From: Neorickettsia findlayensis | Lineage (GTDB): Bacteria > Pseudomonadota > Alphaproteobacteria > Rickettsiales > Anaplasmataceae | NCBI RefSeq assembly: GCF_009856525.1 | Contig: NZ_CP047224.1 | Location: 800,093-864,092 of the forward strand | Direction of reading: 5' to 3' | Length of the DNA: 64,000 nucleotides | Shown: positions 34,795 through 44,450 of the stretch, piece by piece | Layout: each line of letters opens with the position of its first letter | Numbering within the stretch: the first letter of the stretch is position 1 | The notes under the pieces: generated by a model | The model's database searches: none | Seen by the model: only the letters and a program-made list of their open reading frames with translations | Told to the model about the DNA's origin: nothing | Position numbers and translations under genes: made by a program

Positions 34795-35934
34795 TTGATA
34801 CCTTTGAATTATAAACTTGCTGGTATAAAGGAAATCGTATCTGGGGATCGCCTTATAACGAATTTGCAAGACCTTATACAATTTCGCGAGGCACTAGTTG
34901 TATGTGATCAAAACACGTTTTGTTTTTTCCCACCGTGGGTAAAGGGCGAAAAAAACTTCAAATTAATAGTCCTACCAAAAAATGTGAGGCCTTACGAGGC
35001 ACTGGTGAGAAAACTAGTTGTACAGGCAAGAAATTGTGAACTAATAGTCGCATTGGGTTCGGGGACAATAACCGACATATGTAAATATCTTGCACACTTA
35101 ACTACAAAAGAACTCGTTATTTTCCCATCAGCACCTTCTGTCAATGCGTACACATCACCCACGGCTTCAATTATAGCTCTAAAGACGACACGTAAGGTCT
35201 CCTTGAAGGCAAAAATACCTAGATACCTATACTTAGACCATACAATTTTAAAAAGTACCCCACCACGAATGATTTTAAGCGGCCTCTATGATTTAGTATG
35301 TTCAAGGACTGCTAAAGTGGACTACTTTATCGCGTCAGTAGCCTTAAAACATTCTTATATTGGCGAAATCTTCGAGGAATTGCTTCCATATGAGGAAATC
35401 CTATTAAAACACAGTAAACTTCTCATGAAAGGTGATACTACACTGGTGAACATGCTCATGCATGCTTTAAATCTTTCTGGCCTTGGAATGTGGCTTAATG
35501 GTGATAGTAGAAGCGCGAGTCAGGCAGAACACATGTTAGCTCATCTTTTAGAAAAAGTGTCCGGAAAATATTTTTTACACGGAGAAATGGTAGCTTCAGG
35601 TATGCTGGTAACCTCGCTGTTGCAGGAGAGACTTTTCAAAAAAGAACGAAAAATTAAGCTCAATGTACAGGTGCTCAACAAATATGTAATGTTAAAGGGA
35701 TTATATCCATCACAAATTGATGACTTTGCAGAAGCTTTTCAAAAATTACACCCGTTATCACCGATATTGAGTTTCATGGTTAGTGAACATACACAACTAA
35801 GAAAGCACATTGGCAATACTGCCATAAACTTACCAAAAATACGTGAGCTGCTCCATGAAACAATATCCTTAAAACGTAATTTCACCTGCCTTGATATAGC
35901 ATATTTAGCTGGCTACCACACAATTACTTTGTAA
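34795..35934 (+). CDS. Iron-containing dehydrogenase, glycerol-1-phosphate dehydrogenase-like
   Basis: Fe/Zn alcohol-dehydrogenase superfamily, closest to sn-glycerol-1-phosphate dehydrogenases (EgsA/AraM type). NAD-binding loop ALGSGTITDICKYLA, PSAPSVNAYTSPTASI, and the metal ligands Asp in SGLYDLVCSRTAKVDY, His in SQAEHMLAHLLE and His in HGEMVASGML are all present. 379 residues. The start is uncertain (TTG 34795 or TTG 34804; no ATG available nearby). If it does make glycerol-1-phosphate, it would be the archaeal-type stereoisomer, unusual in bacteria; a glycerol or other polyol substrate is the alternative. Confidence 0.8.
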   Translation: MIPLNYKLAGIKEIVSGDRLITNLQDLIQFREALVVCDQNTFCFFPPWVKGEKNFKLIVLPKNVRPYEALVRKLVVQARNCELIVALGSGTITDICKYLAHLTTKELVIFPSAPSVNAYTSPTASIIALKTTRKVSLKAKIPRYLYLDHTILKSTPPRMILSGLYDLVCSRTAKVDYFIASVALKHSYIGEIFEELLPYEEILLKHSKLLMKGDTTLVNMLMHALNLSGLGMWLNGDSRSASQAEHMLAHLLEKVSGKYFLHGEMVASGMLVTSLLQERLFKKERKIKLNVQVLNKYVMLKGLYPSQIDDFAEAFQKLHPLSPILSFMVSEHTQLRKHIGNTAINLPKIRELLHETISLKRNFTCLDIAYLAGYHTITL

Positions 35935-35938
35935 GAAA

Positions 35939-36187
35939 ATGAATATTGACCTAAGAAAAAAAAGAATCCTATACAGAAGTACACATCGCGGCTGTAAAGA
36001 AATGGATATCTTACTTGGAAGTTTTATAACGAAAAATCTAAGTAGATTAACCGAACAAGAAATAGAACAAGTGGAACGCATCTTAGAATTGTCGGATTCT
36101 TTTATTTTTGACTGTTACCAACACAAGTCAGAACCACCTGAAGAACTCCCTGTATTAAAACAGATGGTGCGGGAAGAAGACAAATAA
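35939..36187 (+). CDS. sdhE: Succinate dehydrogenase assembly factor SdhE
   Basis: Small protein (82 residues) that helps attach FAD to the SdhA flavoprotein. RKKRILYRSTHRGCKEMDILLGSF contains the RGxxE-type motif, and a helical bundle follows (LTEQEIEQVERILELSDSFIFDC). It starts four bases after the preceding dehydrogenase and is probably co-transcribed with it. Confidence 0.92.
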   Translation: MNIDLRKKRILYRSTHRGCKEMDILLGSFITKNLSRLTEQEIEQVERILELSDSFIFDCYQHKSEPPEELPVLKQMVREEDK

Positions 36188-36262
36188 AAAACAGAAGTTC
36201 CAGACCAACACAATGCGTGGCATTACTCTGTACAAATAAAGGCACTAGAAGCTATACACACT

Positions 36263-36880
36263 TCAAAGACAAAAAAACAAGAAAGGTGCTGAAAAAATAA
36301 ACCCGTCAACACGGTCTAGTATACCTCCGTGCCCTGGTAGCAGCGTTCCACTGTCTTTAACTGAGCACGTACGCTTTATAAACGATTCGAATAGATCACC
36401 TAGAGTCGCTAGAATAGCAATTGGAATGGTCAAAAGAACAAAATTCATACTCAGTCCAAGAACTATGGCAAAAGTCGAACCACAAACAAAGGTAGACAGA
36501 AGTCCTCCAAGAAAACCACTCACAGTTTTATTTGGACTGATACTCTTGCAAAGTCTGACACCACCTATAACGCGTCCGATAAAATAGGCACCCACGTCAT
36601 TACTAACAACACAGACTATCAACCAAATAAGAATCTCTACATCTTCAACATGTATACCTATGAGCGCTGCATTAGGCAGAATTGCTACAAATAAACCAAG
36701 ATATCTCAACACAACCCCTCTATCTGCCGTCATATCACGCCATTCCTGATACGAAAGTACCGCTAAAAGCAACACAACTGAGCATACAGCATAACTACCA
36801 CCGTAGATTGCTAAGGTGCATAAAAGAAGCAGTAATACTGCAGAGAGAACCCTGACCTTCAAATCGCAATAATGTTTCAT
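36263..36880 (-). CDS. cdsA: Phosphatidate cytidylyltransferase
   Basis: Integral membrane enzyme making CDP-diacylglycerol for phospholipid synthesis. Multiple hydrophobic segments, with the CdsA signature near the C-terminus: SPNKTVSGFLGGLLST and KDSGTLLPGHGGILDRVDGFIFSAPF. A GGGAG-type Shine-Dalgarno just before ATG 36880 fixes the start; the longer frame to 36913 lacks one. 205 residues. It is separated from uppS by about 200 bases, so it may have its own promoter. Confidence 0.93.
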   Translation of the reverse strand: MKHYCDLKVRVLSAVLLLLLCTLAIYGGSYAVCSVVLLLAVLSYQEWRDMTADRGVVLRYLGLFVAILPNAALIGIHVEDVEILIWLIVCVVSNDVGAYFIGRVIGGVRLCKSISPNKTVSGFLGGLLSTFVCGSTFAIVLGLSMNFVLLTIPIAILATLGDLFESFIKRTCSVKDSGTLLPGHGGILDRVDGFIFSAPFLFFCL

Positions 36881-37076
36881 AGAACTCCCATTAGATAGGC
36901 AAACCGCAGCCAAAGGTTAACATAAAAAATACCTGGAACACATACCCAGCTCTGAAACCCCGGTTTAGGTATAAGAACAGAACACCTATGCAAAAACAAC
37001 ACCCCAGAAGTACAGGAAAAGTGTTCCGCGCAGTAGACACACCAACTCTAGATCATGAGAAATAAAATGTAAAAAT

Positions 37077-37769
37077 CTATTTCCCATATTTGCGACACCT
37101 AGCTTGATAGGCTTCTATAGCCATCTCCAAATCTTTTTCCGCAAAATCCGGCCAAAGCGTATCACAGAAGTACAACTCCGAATATGAACTCTGCCATAAA
37201 AGAAAGTTGCTAAGTCGTTTTTCACCAGCTGTCCTGATAATCAAATCTGGATCAGGCATTCCACCTGTATATAAATAGCTCGCAAATTTCTGTACACTCA
37301 CTTCCTCAGCTCTGAGGCCATCATTTATCATCCTTGAAGCCGCACTTACGATCTCAGATCTGCCACCATAGTTTATGGCAAGACATAAATGCATACCACT
37401 ATTATCTGCTGTTCCGGCCTCCAGGTTTTTTATCACCTTCCTTGCGCTTTGATCCAAACCTGTCCGCTCCCCAATGACTTTCACTTTTATATTGGCATCA
37501 CATAGTTCGTTCAACGCGCTAACACTAGCTTTTTCAAAAATGCTAAAGACAAGACGCACATCATTCGGATTTCTATTCCAATTCTCAGTCGAAAAAAGGA
37601 AAAGCGTAAGGTAAGGAATTCCGACATTACAAGACGCTCTTACAATTGAGAATGCCGCCTCGACACCCATCTTATATCCATCGGAGTTACATAAACCTTT
37701 TGCCCTAGCCCATCTTACGTTCCCATCCATTATTATGGCAACGTGACCGGGAAGCCCTTTTCCAATCAT
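37077..37769 (-). CDS. uppS: Undecaprenyl diphosphate synthase
   Basis: Cis-prenyltransferase that makes C55-PP. The catalytic motif HVAIIMDGNVRWA sits at residues 9-21 and the signature continues with LTLFLFSTENWNR and DPDLIIRTAGEKRLSNFLLWQSSYSELYF. 230 residues. Overlaps frr by four bases, indicating coupling. Confidence 0.95.
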   Translation of the reverse strand: MIGKGLPGHVAIIMDGNVRWARAKGLCNSDGYKMGVEAAFSIVRASCNVGIPYLTLFLFSTENWNRNPNDVRLVFSIFEKASVSALNELCDANIKVKVIGERTGLDQSARKVIKNLEAGTADNSGMHLCLAINYGGRSEIVSAASRMINDGLRAEEVSVQKFASYLYTGGMPDPDLIIRTAGEKRLSNFLLWQSSYSELYFCDTLWPDFAEKDLEMAIEAYQARCRKYGK

Positions 37770-38350
37770 ACCTTTAAAATGTCGGCTTCCTTTTTGCTCA
37801 CAGCCTCATCAATTCTGGCATCTTCTTCGGAAATAATTTTATCTATTTTCTTGAGCAGAGCATGCATATCATCTTCTGATATCTCCTTCGCTTTTTCCAA
37901 AACTTTCACCTTGGAAACAGCATCGCGCCTTATATTTCTAACGGCTACCTTAGCTCTATCACCATACTTTCTGAGGACTTTAACTAGCTCCTTACGACGC
38001 TCCTCCGTAAGGTCAGGAACAGGCAAACGCAAGACTGATCCTTCAACTATCGGATTCATGCCGAGATTAGAAGCCAAAATCGCATCTTTTACAGCACCAA
38101 CTATGGATTTGTCCCATACTTGAACAGACAGCATCTTATTATTGACTACTGAGAGACCAGCAACTTGATTCAAGCGCAGCTTACCCATGTGGGTTGATAC
38201 GATCACGCCATCCAAAATACTTACACTAAGAGACCCTGACCTAATACCTTTCAAATCAGAGAGAAACACCTCATGCGAAGAACGGAGCCTGTCATTCGTT
38301 TCCTTGATTACATCTTCCATCATATCCAAAAAACATCTTAACTCATTCAC
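37766..38350 (-). CDS. frr: Ribosome recycling factor
   Basis: Releases ribosomes after termination. The family core is DRLRSSHEVFLSDLKGIRSGSLSVSILDGV and the end DDMHALLKKIDKIISEEDARIDEAVSKKEADIL. The longest start is GTG 38350, which overlaps the pyrH stop by 8 bases; ATG 38323 or 38320 would match the usual RRF N-terminus better. Flanked by pyrH and uppS in the classic order. Confidence 0.95.
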   Translation of the reverse strand: MNELRCFLDMMEDVIKETNDRLRSSHEVFLSDLKGIRSGSLSVSILDGVIVSTHMGKLRLNQVAGLSVVNNKMLSVQVWDKSIVGAVKDAILASNLGMNPIVEGSVLRLPVPDLTEERRKELVKVLRKYGDRAKVAVRNIRRDAVSKVKVLEKAKEISEDDMHALLKKIDKIISEEDARIDEAVSKKEADILKV

Positions 38351-39044
38351 CTTCTATGGTACTGTAGCCACGCTGTTTATTGATCACCTCATAAAACGCC
38401 ATTTCGCTATCCAATGAAAAGATTACCACCGGCATGTTATTATCTCGCGCAATTGAGACAGCTGAAGAATCCAATACCCTCAGCTTTTTAGAAAGCACAT
38501 CTGTGTAGGAAAGACTAGTTATTCTCTGCGCATTAGTGTTTGTTTTGGGATCATCAGAATATATTCCATCCACAAGTGTACCTTTAAGCATTACTTCACA
38601 TCCCATTTCGACAGAACGGAGTACCGCAGCTGTATCGGTTGTGAAAAATGGATTGCCTGTTCCCGCTGCAAATATTACGATCCGGTTTTTCTCCATGTGA
38701 CTGATTGCTTTCTGACGTATATAGGGTTCACATATAGACCTCATAGGAATAGCAGACTGCACCCTCGAAACTACACCCAAGTTATTTATTGCACCTTGTA
38801 AAGCAAGGGCATTAATAACAGTTGCAAGCATCCCCATATAGTCACCAGTAGCTCTGTCTATATTCGGAAGACCACTACTTCCTCTGTAAATATTTCCACC
38901 ACCAACAACAAGGCACACCTGTATACCCATCTCATGCACTCTCTTTATGCCTCTAGCAAGCATATCGATGACCTCACCATCATGAACAGAAAGACCACGT
39001 GCAGCTAATCTCTCCCCCGAGATTTTTAGCAGAACCCTCCGCAT
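38343..39044 (-). CDS. pyrH: Uridylate kinase
   Basis: UMP kinase of the amino-acid-kinase fold, 233 residues. Conserved features: RVLLKISGERLA at the start, VCLVVGGGNIYRG, DYMGMLATVINALALQ, FAAGTGNPFFTTDTAAVLR. It lies 6 bases after tsf and overlaps frr by 8 bases. Confidence 0.96.
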   Translation of the reverse strand: MRRVLLKISGERLAARGLSVHDGEVIDMLARGIKRVHEMGIQVCLVVGGGNIYRGSSGLPNIDRATGDYMGMLATVINALALQGAINNLGVVSRVQSAIPMRSICEPYIRQKAISHMEKNRIVIFAAGTGNPFFTTDTAAVLRSVEMGCEVMLKGTLVDGIYSDDPKTNTNAQRITSLSYTDVLSKKLRVLDSSAVSIARDNNMPVVIFSLDSEMAFYEVINKQRGYSTIEGE

Positions 39045-39050
39045 AAAAGC

Positions 39051-39923
39051 TCAACCAGCATCTCCAAGAACAAACACTTCATACCAGACAACACTAATCT
39101 TAGTTGAAGATTCCATTTCTTTGTCAGAAATATATTGCCTTACGGACCTCTCAGGATCTGAAAATAGAGGCTGTTCTAGAAGGACAACTTTCTTATAGAA
39201 TTTACTCACTTTGCCAGCAACAATTTTTTCAGCAATCGAAGCGGGCTTTCCCTCGACCTCCACGTTGTATTTTTGCTTTTCAGATTCAAGAAGCTCCGCT
39301 GGTATACCAGCAACATCGATTGCCTGTGGGCACTCGGACATTACCTGAATAGCGATATCCTTTGCGACAGAAGAAAGAAAAGAAGGGTCGGCCTCCGATG
39401 CCAGCGCAACTGCAACACCTATCTTACCAAGATTTTCGACATACTTGTTGTGAACATAAACACCCAACAAACCATTCTGGGGGACCTCGTAAGCAACGCA
39501 TCTGGAGAGAATTATGTTCTCCCTAAAAACTGCAATTTGCTCCACTATTGCGTCGCGGACTTTCTGACCTCCTGGTAACAAAACATCAAGACACTCATCA
39601 ACAGACTTGGCTTTAGCAGCACACGCAGCTTCAAGCACCGACTGTGCAAATTGCTGAAATTTCTCATTACGTGCAACAAAGTCTGTCTCGCAATTCATCT
39701 CAAGCATTATCCCAAACTTTCCAGAAGAAAGGGCCCCAACGACACCATCTCGAGCACCTCTATCGGCCTTCTTCGCAGAAACCGCATGCCCCAATTCCTT
39801 TAGAATTTCCTTTGCTTTAACAAGATCACCCTGCGCTTCGGTCAGAGCCTGCTTGCAATGAACCAATCCAGCAGAAGTCTCCTTTGACAAACTCTTCAGA
39901 TCTTCCAAGCTTATCTTACCCAT
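39051..39923 (-). CDS. tsf: Elongation factor Ts
   Basis: Nucleotide exchange factor for EF-Tu. N-terminal ISLEDLKSLSKETSAGLVHCKQALTEAQGDLVKAKEIL, then the signature GIMLEMNCETDFVARNEKFQ. 290 residues, standard length. Located between rpsB (23 bases upstream) and pyrH. Confidence 0.96.
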   Translation of the reverse strand: MGKISLEDLKSLSKETSAGLVHCKQALTEAQGDLVKAKEILKELGHAVSAKKADRGARDGVVGALSSGKFGIMLEMNCETDFVARNEKFQQFAQSVLEAACAAKAKSVDECLDVLLPGGQKVRDAIVEQIAVFRENIILSRCVAYEVPQNGLLGVYVHNKYVENLGKIGVAVALASEADPSFLSSVAKDIAIQVMSECPQAIDVAGIPAELLESEKQKYNVEVEGKPASIAEKIVAGKVSKFYKKVVLLEQPLFSDPERSVRQYISDKEMESSTKISVVWYEVFVLGDAG

Positions 39924-39946
39924 TTGAAATTACACCGTCCTATACA

Positions 39947-40843
39947 TCAACCTTTATTTTCGGAAAGCTTAGGTGCATCCACACTGTCCTGTTTCTCTAA
40001 TTCTGTAGAAACCCTTCGTTTCTGCAAAGCCCCTTTATCAGCACCTATACGGATAGAAGCTCCTTTTTTCTGCTCATCCGAGTGAGAAACCTTAGCAGCT
40101 TTTTCATCTGTTTTATCATCTAACTCCTTACTTTGTTTCCTTTGAAGCTCGCTTTCTATACCCACCAGAACCGCATCAGCAACCAAGCTGCAATAGTATT
40201 CTATGCACCTTAAAGAATCATCATTTCCAGGAATCGAGTAAGTTATCTTGCTCGGATCGCAGTTGGTATCAACAACCGCAACCACAGGAATACCAAGTTT
40301 CCACGCTTCTTCGACTGCTATGTGTTCTTTTTTCGGGTCGATTACAAAAACAATACTAGGTAAACCACCCATTTTCCTTACACCACCAAGATACTTTTCT
40401 ATCCTCTCTCTCTTTCTGTTGATGCTGAGTCGCTCTTTTTTGCTTAACACATCACCTTCTTGCTCAAGCAGTTTCTCATAGTGAACAAGCTTTTTTACGG
40501 ACTTAGAAACGGTATTCCAATTGGTGAACATTCCACTAGGCCACCTAAGATTAACATAATGCTGACCACACCTCGTCGCTTCTTCTTTGATTATTTCGCA
40601 GGCCTGCATTTTTGTTCCGACGAATAACACCCTACCTGAATTCGCAGCGACATCACTTATTGCCTTAAGAGCTGCCCTAAGCATTGGCACAGTCTTTTGC
40701 AAATCCACTATATGGGTCTTGGCATTGCTTGTACCGTATATGTAGGAAACCATCTTCGGATTCCAAAAGCGCGTCTTATGGCCCAAGTGCGCACCAACCT
40801 CAAAAAGGTTTTTTACCGTTACTCTGTCAAATATAGACTGCAT
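39947..40843 (-). CDS. rpsB: 30S ribosomal protein S2
   Basis: Small-subunit protein that helps dock S1. The core is typical: VKNLFEVGAHLGHKTRFWNPKM, RVLFVGTKMQACEIIKEEA, and PSIVFVIDPKKEHIAVEEAWKLGIPVVAVVDTNCDP. The protein is 298 residues, about 50-60 longer than most S2 proteins because of a charged C-terminal tail (LQRKQSKELDDKTDEKAAK onward) that is probably disordered. First gene of the rpsB-tsf-pyrH-frr-uppS run, divergent from ubiE. Confidence 0.95.
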   Translation of the reverse strand: MQSIFDRVTVKNLFEVGAHLGHKTRFWNPKMVSYIYGTSNAKTHIVDLQKTVPMLRAALKAISDVAANSGRVLFVGTKMQACEIIKEEATRCGQHYVNLRWPSGMFTNWNTVSKSVKKLVHYEKLLEQEGDVLSKKERLSINRKRERIEKYLGGVRKMGGLPSIVFVIDPKKEHIAVEEAWKLGIPVVAVVDTNCDPSKITYSIPGNDDSLRCIEYYCSLVADAVLVGIESELQRKQSKELDDKTDEKAAKVSHSDEQKKGASIRIGADKGALQKRRVSTELEKQDSVDAPKLSENKG

Positions 40844-41030
40844 TCTATTCCGGTTCTCAAATGTCCAACTAGTTTATTCCTGGAGTTAAGGTTAGTATAG
40901 AAAAATTCCCTTATCAAGAGAAGGAACCCACAAACCAGTAGATAGAACAAGAAATGCAAAAAAGAATCTTCAACGTCCTTTTTGGAGTACTTGAGTTTTG
41001 GCATTCCCATGTTTTCTAAATTAAATCGTA

Positions 41031-41723
41031 ATGGAAAAAGATTTTGTAAACGAAATATTTTCTTCAGTATCACAAAGATATGACCTGATGAATGATATAA
41101 TGAGTGTCGGTATACACAGACAGTGGAAACGCAACTTCGTGAAATCGATTGGCTTACTCCCGAATCAGCGTGTACTCGATATGGCTGCTGGAACGGGAGA
41201 TATCACACTACGTCTCTTAAAGACACACATTGCTGCCAAAATAGTACTGTGTGACAAAAATCATGAGATGCTAGAAATAGCAAAGGACCGCTTACTTGAT
41301 GAAGGTTATGTGAGCTTAGAGGTAGTCTCAGCGGACGCAGCGCAGTTACCGTTTGAAGATTGCAGTTTCGACCATTACGTTGTTGCATTTGGTGTGCGCA
41401 ACTTCTCTGATATTGAGAAATCTCTAGCAGAAGCTTATAGGGTCCTAAAACCAGGTGGAAAGTTTTCCTGTTTAGAGTTCAGTAAGGTAGAGAACAAGTG
41501 TATGAATTTATTATACAATTTTTACTCACGTACCTTTATTCCATGGATAGGAGAAAAAGTAACGCAAAATAAGCAAGCTTATACATACCTGATCGATAGT
41601 ATTAAAGAATTTCCCGACGCGGAAGGCTTTCGTGAAATTATTCGTGGTACAGGATTCGGAAGAATCAAATACAGGAAAGAAACGTTTGGAGTAGTAGCAA
41701 TTCACACAGCAACAAAACTGTAA
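41031..41723 (+). CDS. ubiE: Ubiquinone/menaquinone methyltransferase
   Basis: SAM-dependent C-methyltransferase in ubiquinone synthesis. SAM motif I is VLDMAAGTGDITLRLL, followed by the family signatures YDLMNDIMSVGIHRQWK and VAFGVRNFSDIEKSLAEAYRVLKPGGKFSCLEFSK. 230 residues. Divergent from rpsB, 187 bases away. Confidence 0.95.
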   Translation: MEKDFVNEIFSSVSQRYDLMNDIMSVGIHRQWKRNFVKSIGLLPNQRVLDMAAGTGDITLRLLKTHIAAKIVLCDKNHEMLEIAKDRLLDEGYVSLEVVSADAAQLPFEDCSFDHYVVAFGVRNFSDIEKSLAEAYRVLKPGGKFSCLEFSKVENKCMNLLYNFYSRTFIPWIGEKVTQNKQAYTYLIDSIKEFPDAEGFREIIRGTGFGRIKYRKETFGVVAIHTATKL

Positions 41724-42269
41724 GGTCCTAAGCAAGTTTCCTAAGTATGTAATTGGAAAAGACATCAACACAAATGCTAATAATGGTTTGATAACATTGT
41801 TCTACAGTGGAAATACTTGTCTTGTTTATTTGAGATTAGAAACGTCTGCAACTACAAATCAGGTAGTTACTTACCTGTTGATTTCTTTTCCTGAATCTAT
41901 CCATACATTATTGCCAGAGGCAGCATAAGCTAGCTAATTCACACGGGGAGTTTCCAGATTCATCCACAAGATTGAGTATTATCTTAACCGTGTCAGAAAT
42001 CTCCTGTAGGATAGACAAACTTCCTTCTCAGGTTGCGACTATGCATTTTACCTAGAAAAACACACATTTTTTCAGAAATTTTAGAAAAGCTTATATCAGC
42101 TCACTAAAATTCTAGAAACTTCTGCAAACGCATAGATCTATCCCGACGTTTGCAGAAGTACACCGTTACACCATTCGTAGATCCTCTGAAAACCCCATCA
42201 GCTTGCCAAAATTTTGACAAATTCTGCAAAAGGATAGATAATTCCCGGTGTTTTCAAAAGCACGTCTTT
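41724..42269. other. 546-base gap upstream of pdhC containing a duplicated segment
   Basis: Gene-free. The right half contains a diverged tandem repeat (see 42093-42275). An open frame from 42150 could add 40 residues to PdhC, but they do not resemble the family and come from repeat sequence. Confidence 0.55.
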
Positions 42270-42275
42270 ATGCCA
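42093..42275 (+). repeat. Diverged 102-bp tandem duplication upstream of pdhC
   Basis: 42093-42172 and 42195-42275 share ATCAGCT, CTAAAATT/CAAAATTTT, TTCTGCAAA, GATAGAT/ATAGATC, and CCGACGTTTGCAGAAG/CCGGTGTTTTCAAAAG at a constant 102-base offset. The second copy ends at the pdhC start codon. The repeats may be duplicated leader or operator sequence. Confidence 0.65.
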
Positions 42276-43481
42276 GTAAAGATACTAATGCCGGCGCTCT
42301 CGCCAACAATGAAGGAAGGTACACTTGCAAAATGGCTAGTGAGTGAGGGTGCAAAAGTAGAAGCAGGACAGGTAATAGCGGAAATAGAAACTGATAAAGC
42401 CACTATGGAGTTTGAAGCTGTAGACGAGGGAGTTCTAGGCAAAATACTCATCCCGGCAAAGACTGCAGGCGTAAAGGTAAATGAGCCAATAGCTGTTCTG
42501 CTAGACGATGGTGAGGGCAATAAAGAACTGGAGGAGTTTCTATCCGAAATAGACAAACCCACTGTCACCGACGATAAACCAAAAACACCAAATGAAGATA
42601 AAATAGAAAATAATCTCGCTAGTCCGCCAGATGCGAGGCAACAGGATAGGATAGTTGCAACTCCGCTTGCAAAAAAGATTGCATCCATCAATAGTATTGA
42701 CTTATCACTTGTCGGAAGCGGGAGCGGCCCTAACGGTAGAATCGTAAAAAACGACTTGCTCAAGTTACTCGATAATAGTCCACAAGCTGAAATGCGCGGA
42801 CATTGCACCGAAACCAGTATACCTGTTTCTCCGATGCGGCGTGTGATAGCACAAAGACTCGTGGAATCAAAGCAAAATGTTCCTCATTTTTACCTTTCCG
42901 TAACTTGCTATTTGCAGCATCTGCTATCAGCCAAGAAAAAATTCGAGGACTGTTTGGAAAAAAGAGTCACAGTTAACGATTTCGTTATAAAGGCGTGTGC
43001 CTTTGCTTTGCATAAGAATCCGGCGATGAATGTGTCGTGGGAAGGGGATTTTATTAGGCAGAATCAAACTATTGATATATCAGTTGCTGTTGCCATCGCG
43101 GACGGGCTTATTACACCTATAATCTTCTCGGCAGATAAGCTTTCGCTTGCATCTATTTCAGAGAAAGTTAAGGAATTAGTAGGTAAAGCAAAGATGGGTA
43201 CGCTCCAACCGCGGGAATTCCAGGGTGGATCTTTCACTGTTTCCAACCTCGGCATGTATGGCATAGATGAGTTTACAGCGATAATCAATCCACCTCAGGC
43301 AGCAATCCTTGCCGTAGGTACAGCACGAAAGGTTCCAACTGTTTTTGGTGATGAGATTGTAGTTAGTGATGTCGTGACGCTAACATTATCTTGTGATCAT
43401 AGGGTTGTCGATGGAGCAGTGGCAGCAAGGTTTATGCAATCCCTTAAAAAGGCAATAGAAGATCCTGTAATAATGTTATAA
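42270..43481 (+). CDS. pdhC: Pyruvate dehydrogenase E2, dihydrolipoamide acetyltransferase
   Basis: Core of the pyruvate dehydrogenase complex, converting acetyl-lipoyl to acetyl-CoA. The start is ATG 42270 ([18 protein letters not shown]); a longer frame from 42150 adds non-family residues. One lipoyl domain has the lysine in [12 protein letters not shown], a Pro/Lys linker leads to a peripheral-subunit-binding domain ([35 protein letters not shown]), and the catalytic domain ends with [15 protein letters not shown]. About 403 residues. Other pdh genes are not adjacent. Confidence 0.95.
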   Translation: MPVKILMPALSPTMKEGTLAKWLVSEGAKVEAGQVIAEIETDKATMEFEAVDEGVLGKILIPAKTAGVKVNEPIAVLLDDGEGNKELEEFLSEIDKPTVTDDKPKTPNEDKIENNLASPPDARQQDRIVATPLAKKIASINSIDLSLVGSGSGPNGRIVKNDLLKLLDNSPQAEMRGHCTETSIPVSPMRRVIAQRLVESKQNVPHFYLSVTCYLQHLLSAKKKFEDCLEKRVTVNDFVIKACAFALHKNPAMNVSWEGDFIRQNQTIDISVAVAIADGLITPIIFSADKLSLASISEKVKELVGKAKMGTLQPREFQGGSFTVSNLGMYGIDEFTAIINPPQAAILAVGTARKVPTVFGDEIVVSDVVTLTLSCDHRVVDGAVAARFMQSLKKAIEDPVIML

Positions 43482-43685
43482 TACCGCCTTGTAACCATAG
43501 AATTCCAAGTGAAACGTTTGCAGCAGGATTTACACAGTTTCTTACAAATCAAGCGAGGGTCACGTGGTTGGATATCGTTGTGCTGGTCTGTAGACGCAGG
43601 ATCTGCCCATAGCAAGTGAGCCTTATGCAATCAAAAAAGGAACTAAAAGAAAAAGAATATAGAAACGATATTTTTCACAGAATAC

Positions 43686-44450
43686 ATGCATAAGATAGCA
43701 GAGGTCTGCATCATCGCAGGTTCAGATTCTATAGGTGGGGCCGGACTACAGGCGGACCTTAGAGTCGCTGCATTACTGGGATGTAGTGCATCGAATGTTG
43801 TCACGTGTATTACAGCTCAAGACTTGAAGGGCGTACATGCAATTCAGCATTTATCTGGGGAAATCGTGTCAAAGCAATTAGCTTGTGCACTCTCTAGAAA
43901 ACCAAAGACAGTAAAAATAGGAATGTTGGGTAACAGTGAAATAGCACTGGCCATCTATGATATTTTGAAAGATACTGGGATCCCAATTGTACTGGATCCT
44001 GTTTTGATATCTACTTCAAATTCCAAGCTCGCTGATGAAGGTGCAATCGAGGTGTTACTCAGAAAGCTTCTCTCTATCTCATACTTGGTTACTCCCAATC
44101 TCTTTGAAGCCGGTACCCTATCGGGAAGTAAAGTCTTTGATTCTGAATCCGCAAAAATTGCCGCGTCGAGAATCCTTGAACTAGGTGCAAAAAACGTCCT
44201 TGTAAAAGGAATTCACGTCAAGAAAGGTAAGATCATGGATTTACTCATTTCACAGGAGGGAACTACCACGGAATTTCAGAACGAAGTAATAGGGGTAAAT
44301 ATAACTCACGGCTCGGGGTGTAGGTTATCCTCAGCGATTGCATGTTACATGTCAATCGGTAAATCCTTAAGAGAATCAATTCATCTTGCTTCAGATCTTC
44401 TGAGAAACGAGATTGCTCGCATGAAGATTTTATACAGCACTGATACTTAA
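43686..44450 (+). CDS. thiD: Hydroxymethylpyrimidine / phosphomethylpyrimidine kinase
   Basis: Thiamine-pathway kinase of the ribokinase fold. AGSDSIGGAGLQADLR at the start and THGSGCRLSSAIACYMSIG with the catalytic Cys near the end are diagnostic (the usual Thr of GTGC reads Ser here). 254 residues. Convergent with ruvC; the two stop codons overlap by four bases. Confidence 0.93.
   Translation: MHKIAEVCIIAGSDSIGGAGLQADLRVAALLGCSASNVVTCITAQDLKGVHAIQHLSGEIVSKQLACALSRKPKTVKIGMLGNSEIALAIYDILKDTGIPIVLDPVLISTSNSKLADEGAIEVLLRKLLSISYLVTPNLFEAGTLSGSKVFDSESAKIAASRILELGAKNVLVKGIHVKKGKIMDLLISQEGTTTEFQNEVIGVNITHGSGCRLSSAIACYMSIGKSLRESIHLASDLLRNEIARMKILYSTDT

Noticed and set aside
40819..41073. Hydrophobic frame upstream of rpsB on the minus strand
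   Set aside because: Overlaps the rpsB start and has no ribosome binding site; probably a chance frame in leader DNA.
42150..42269. Longer PdhC start giving a 40-residue N-terminal extension
   Set aside because: The extra residues derive from the duplicated noncoding repeat and do not match the family; ATG 42270 fits the lipoyl domain start.
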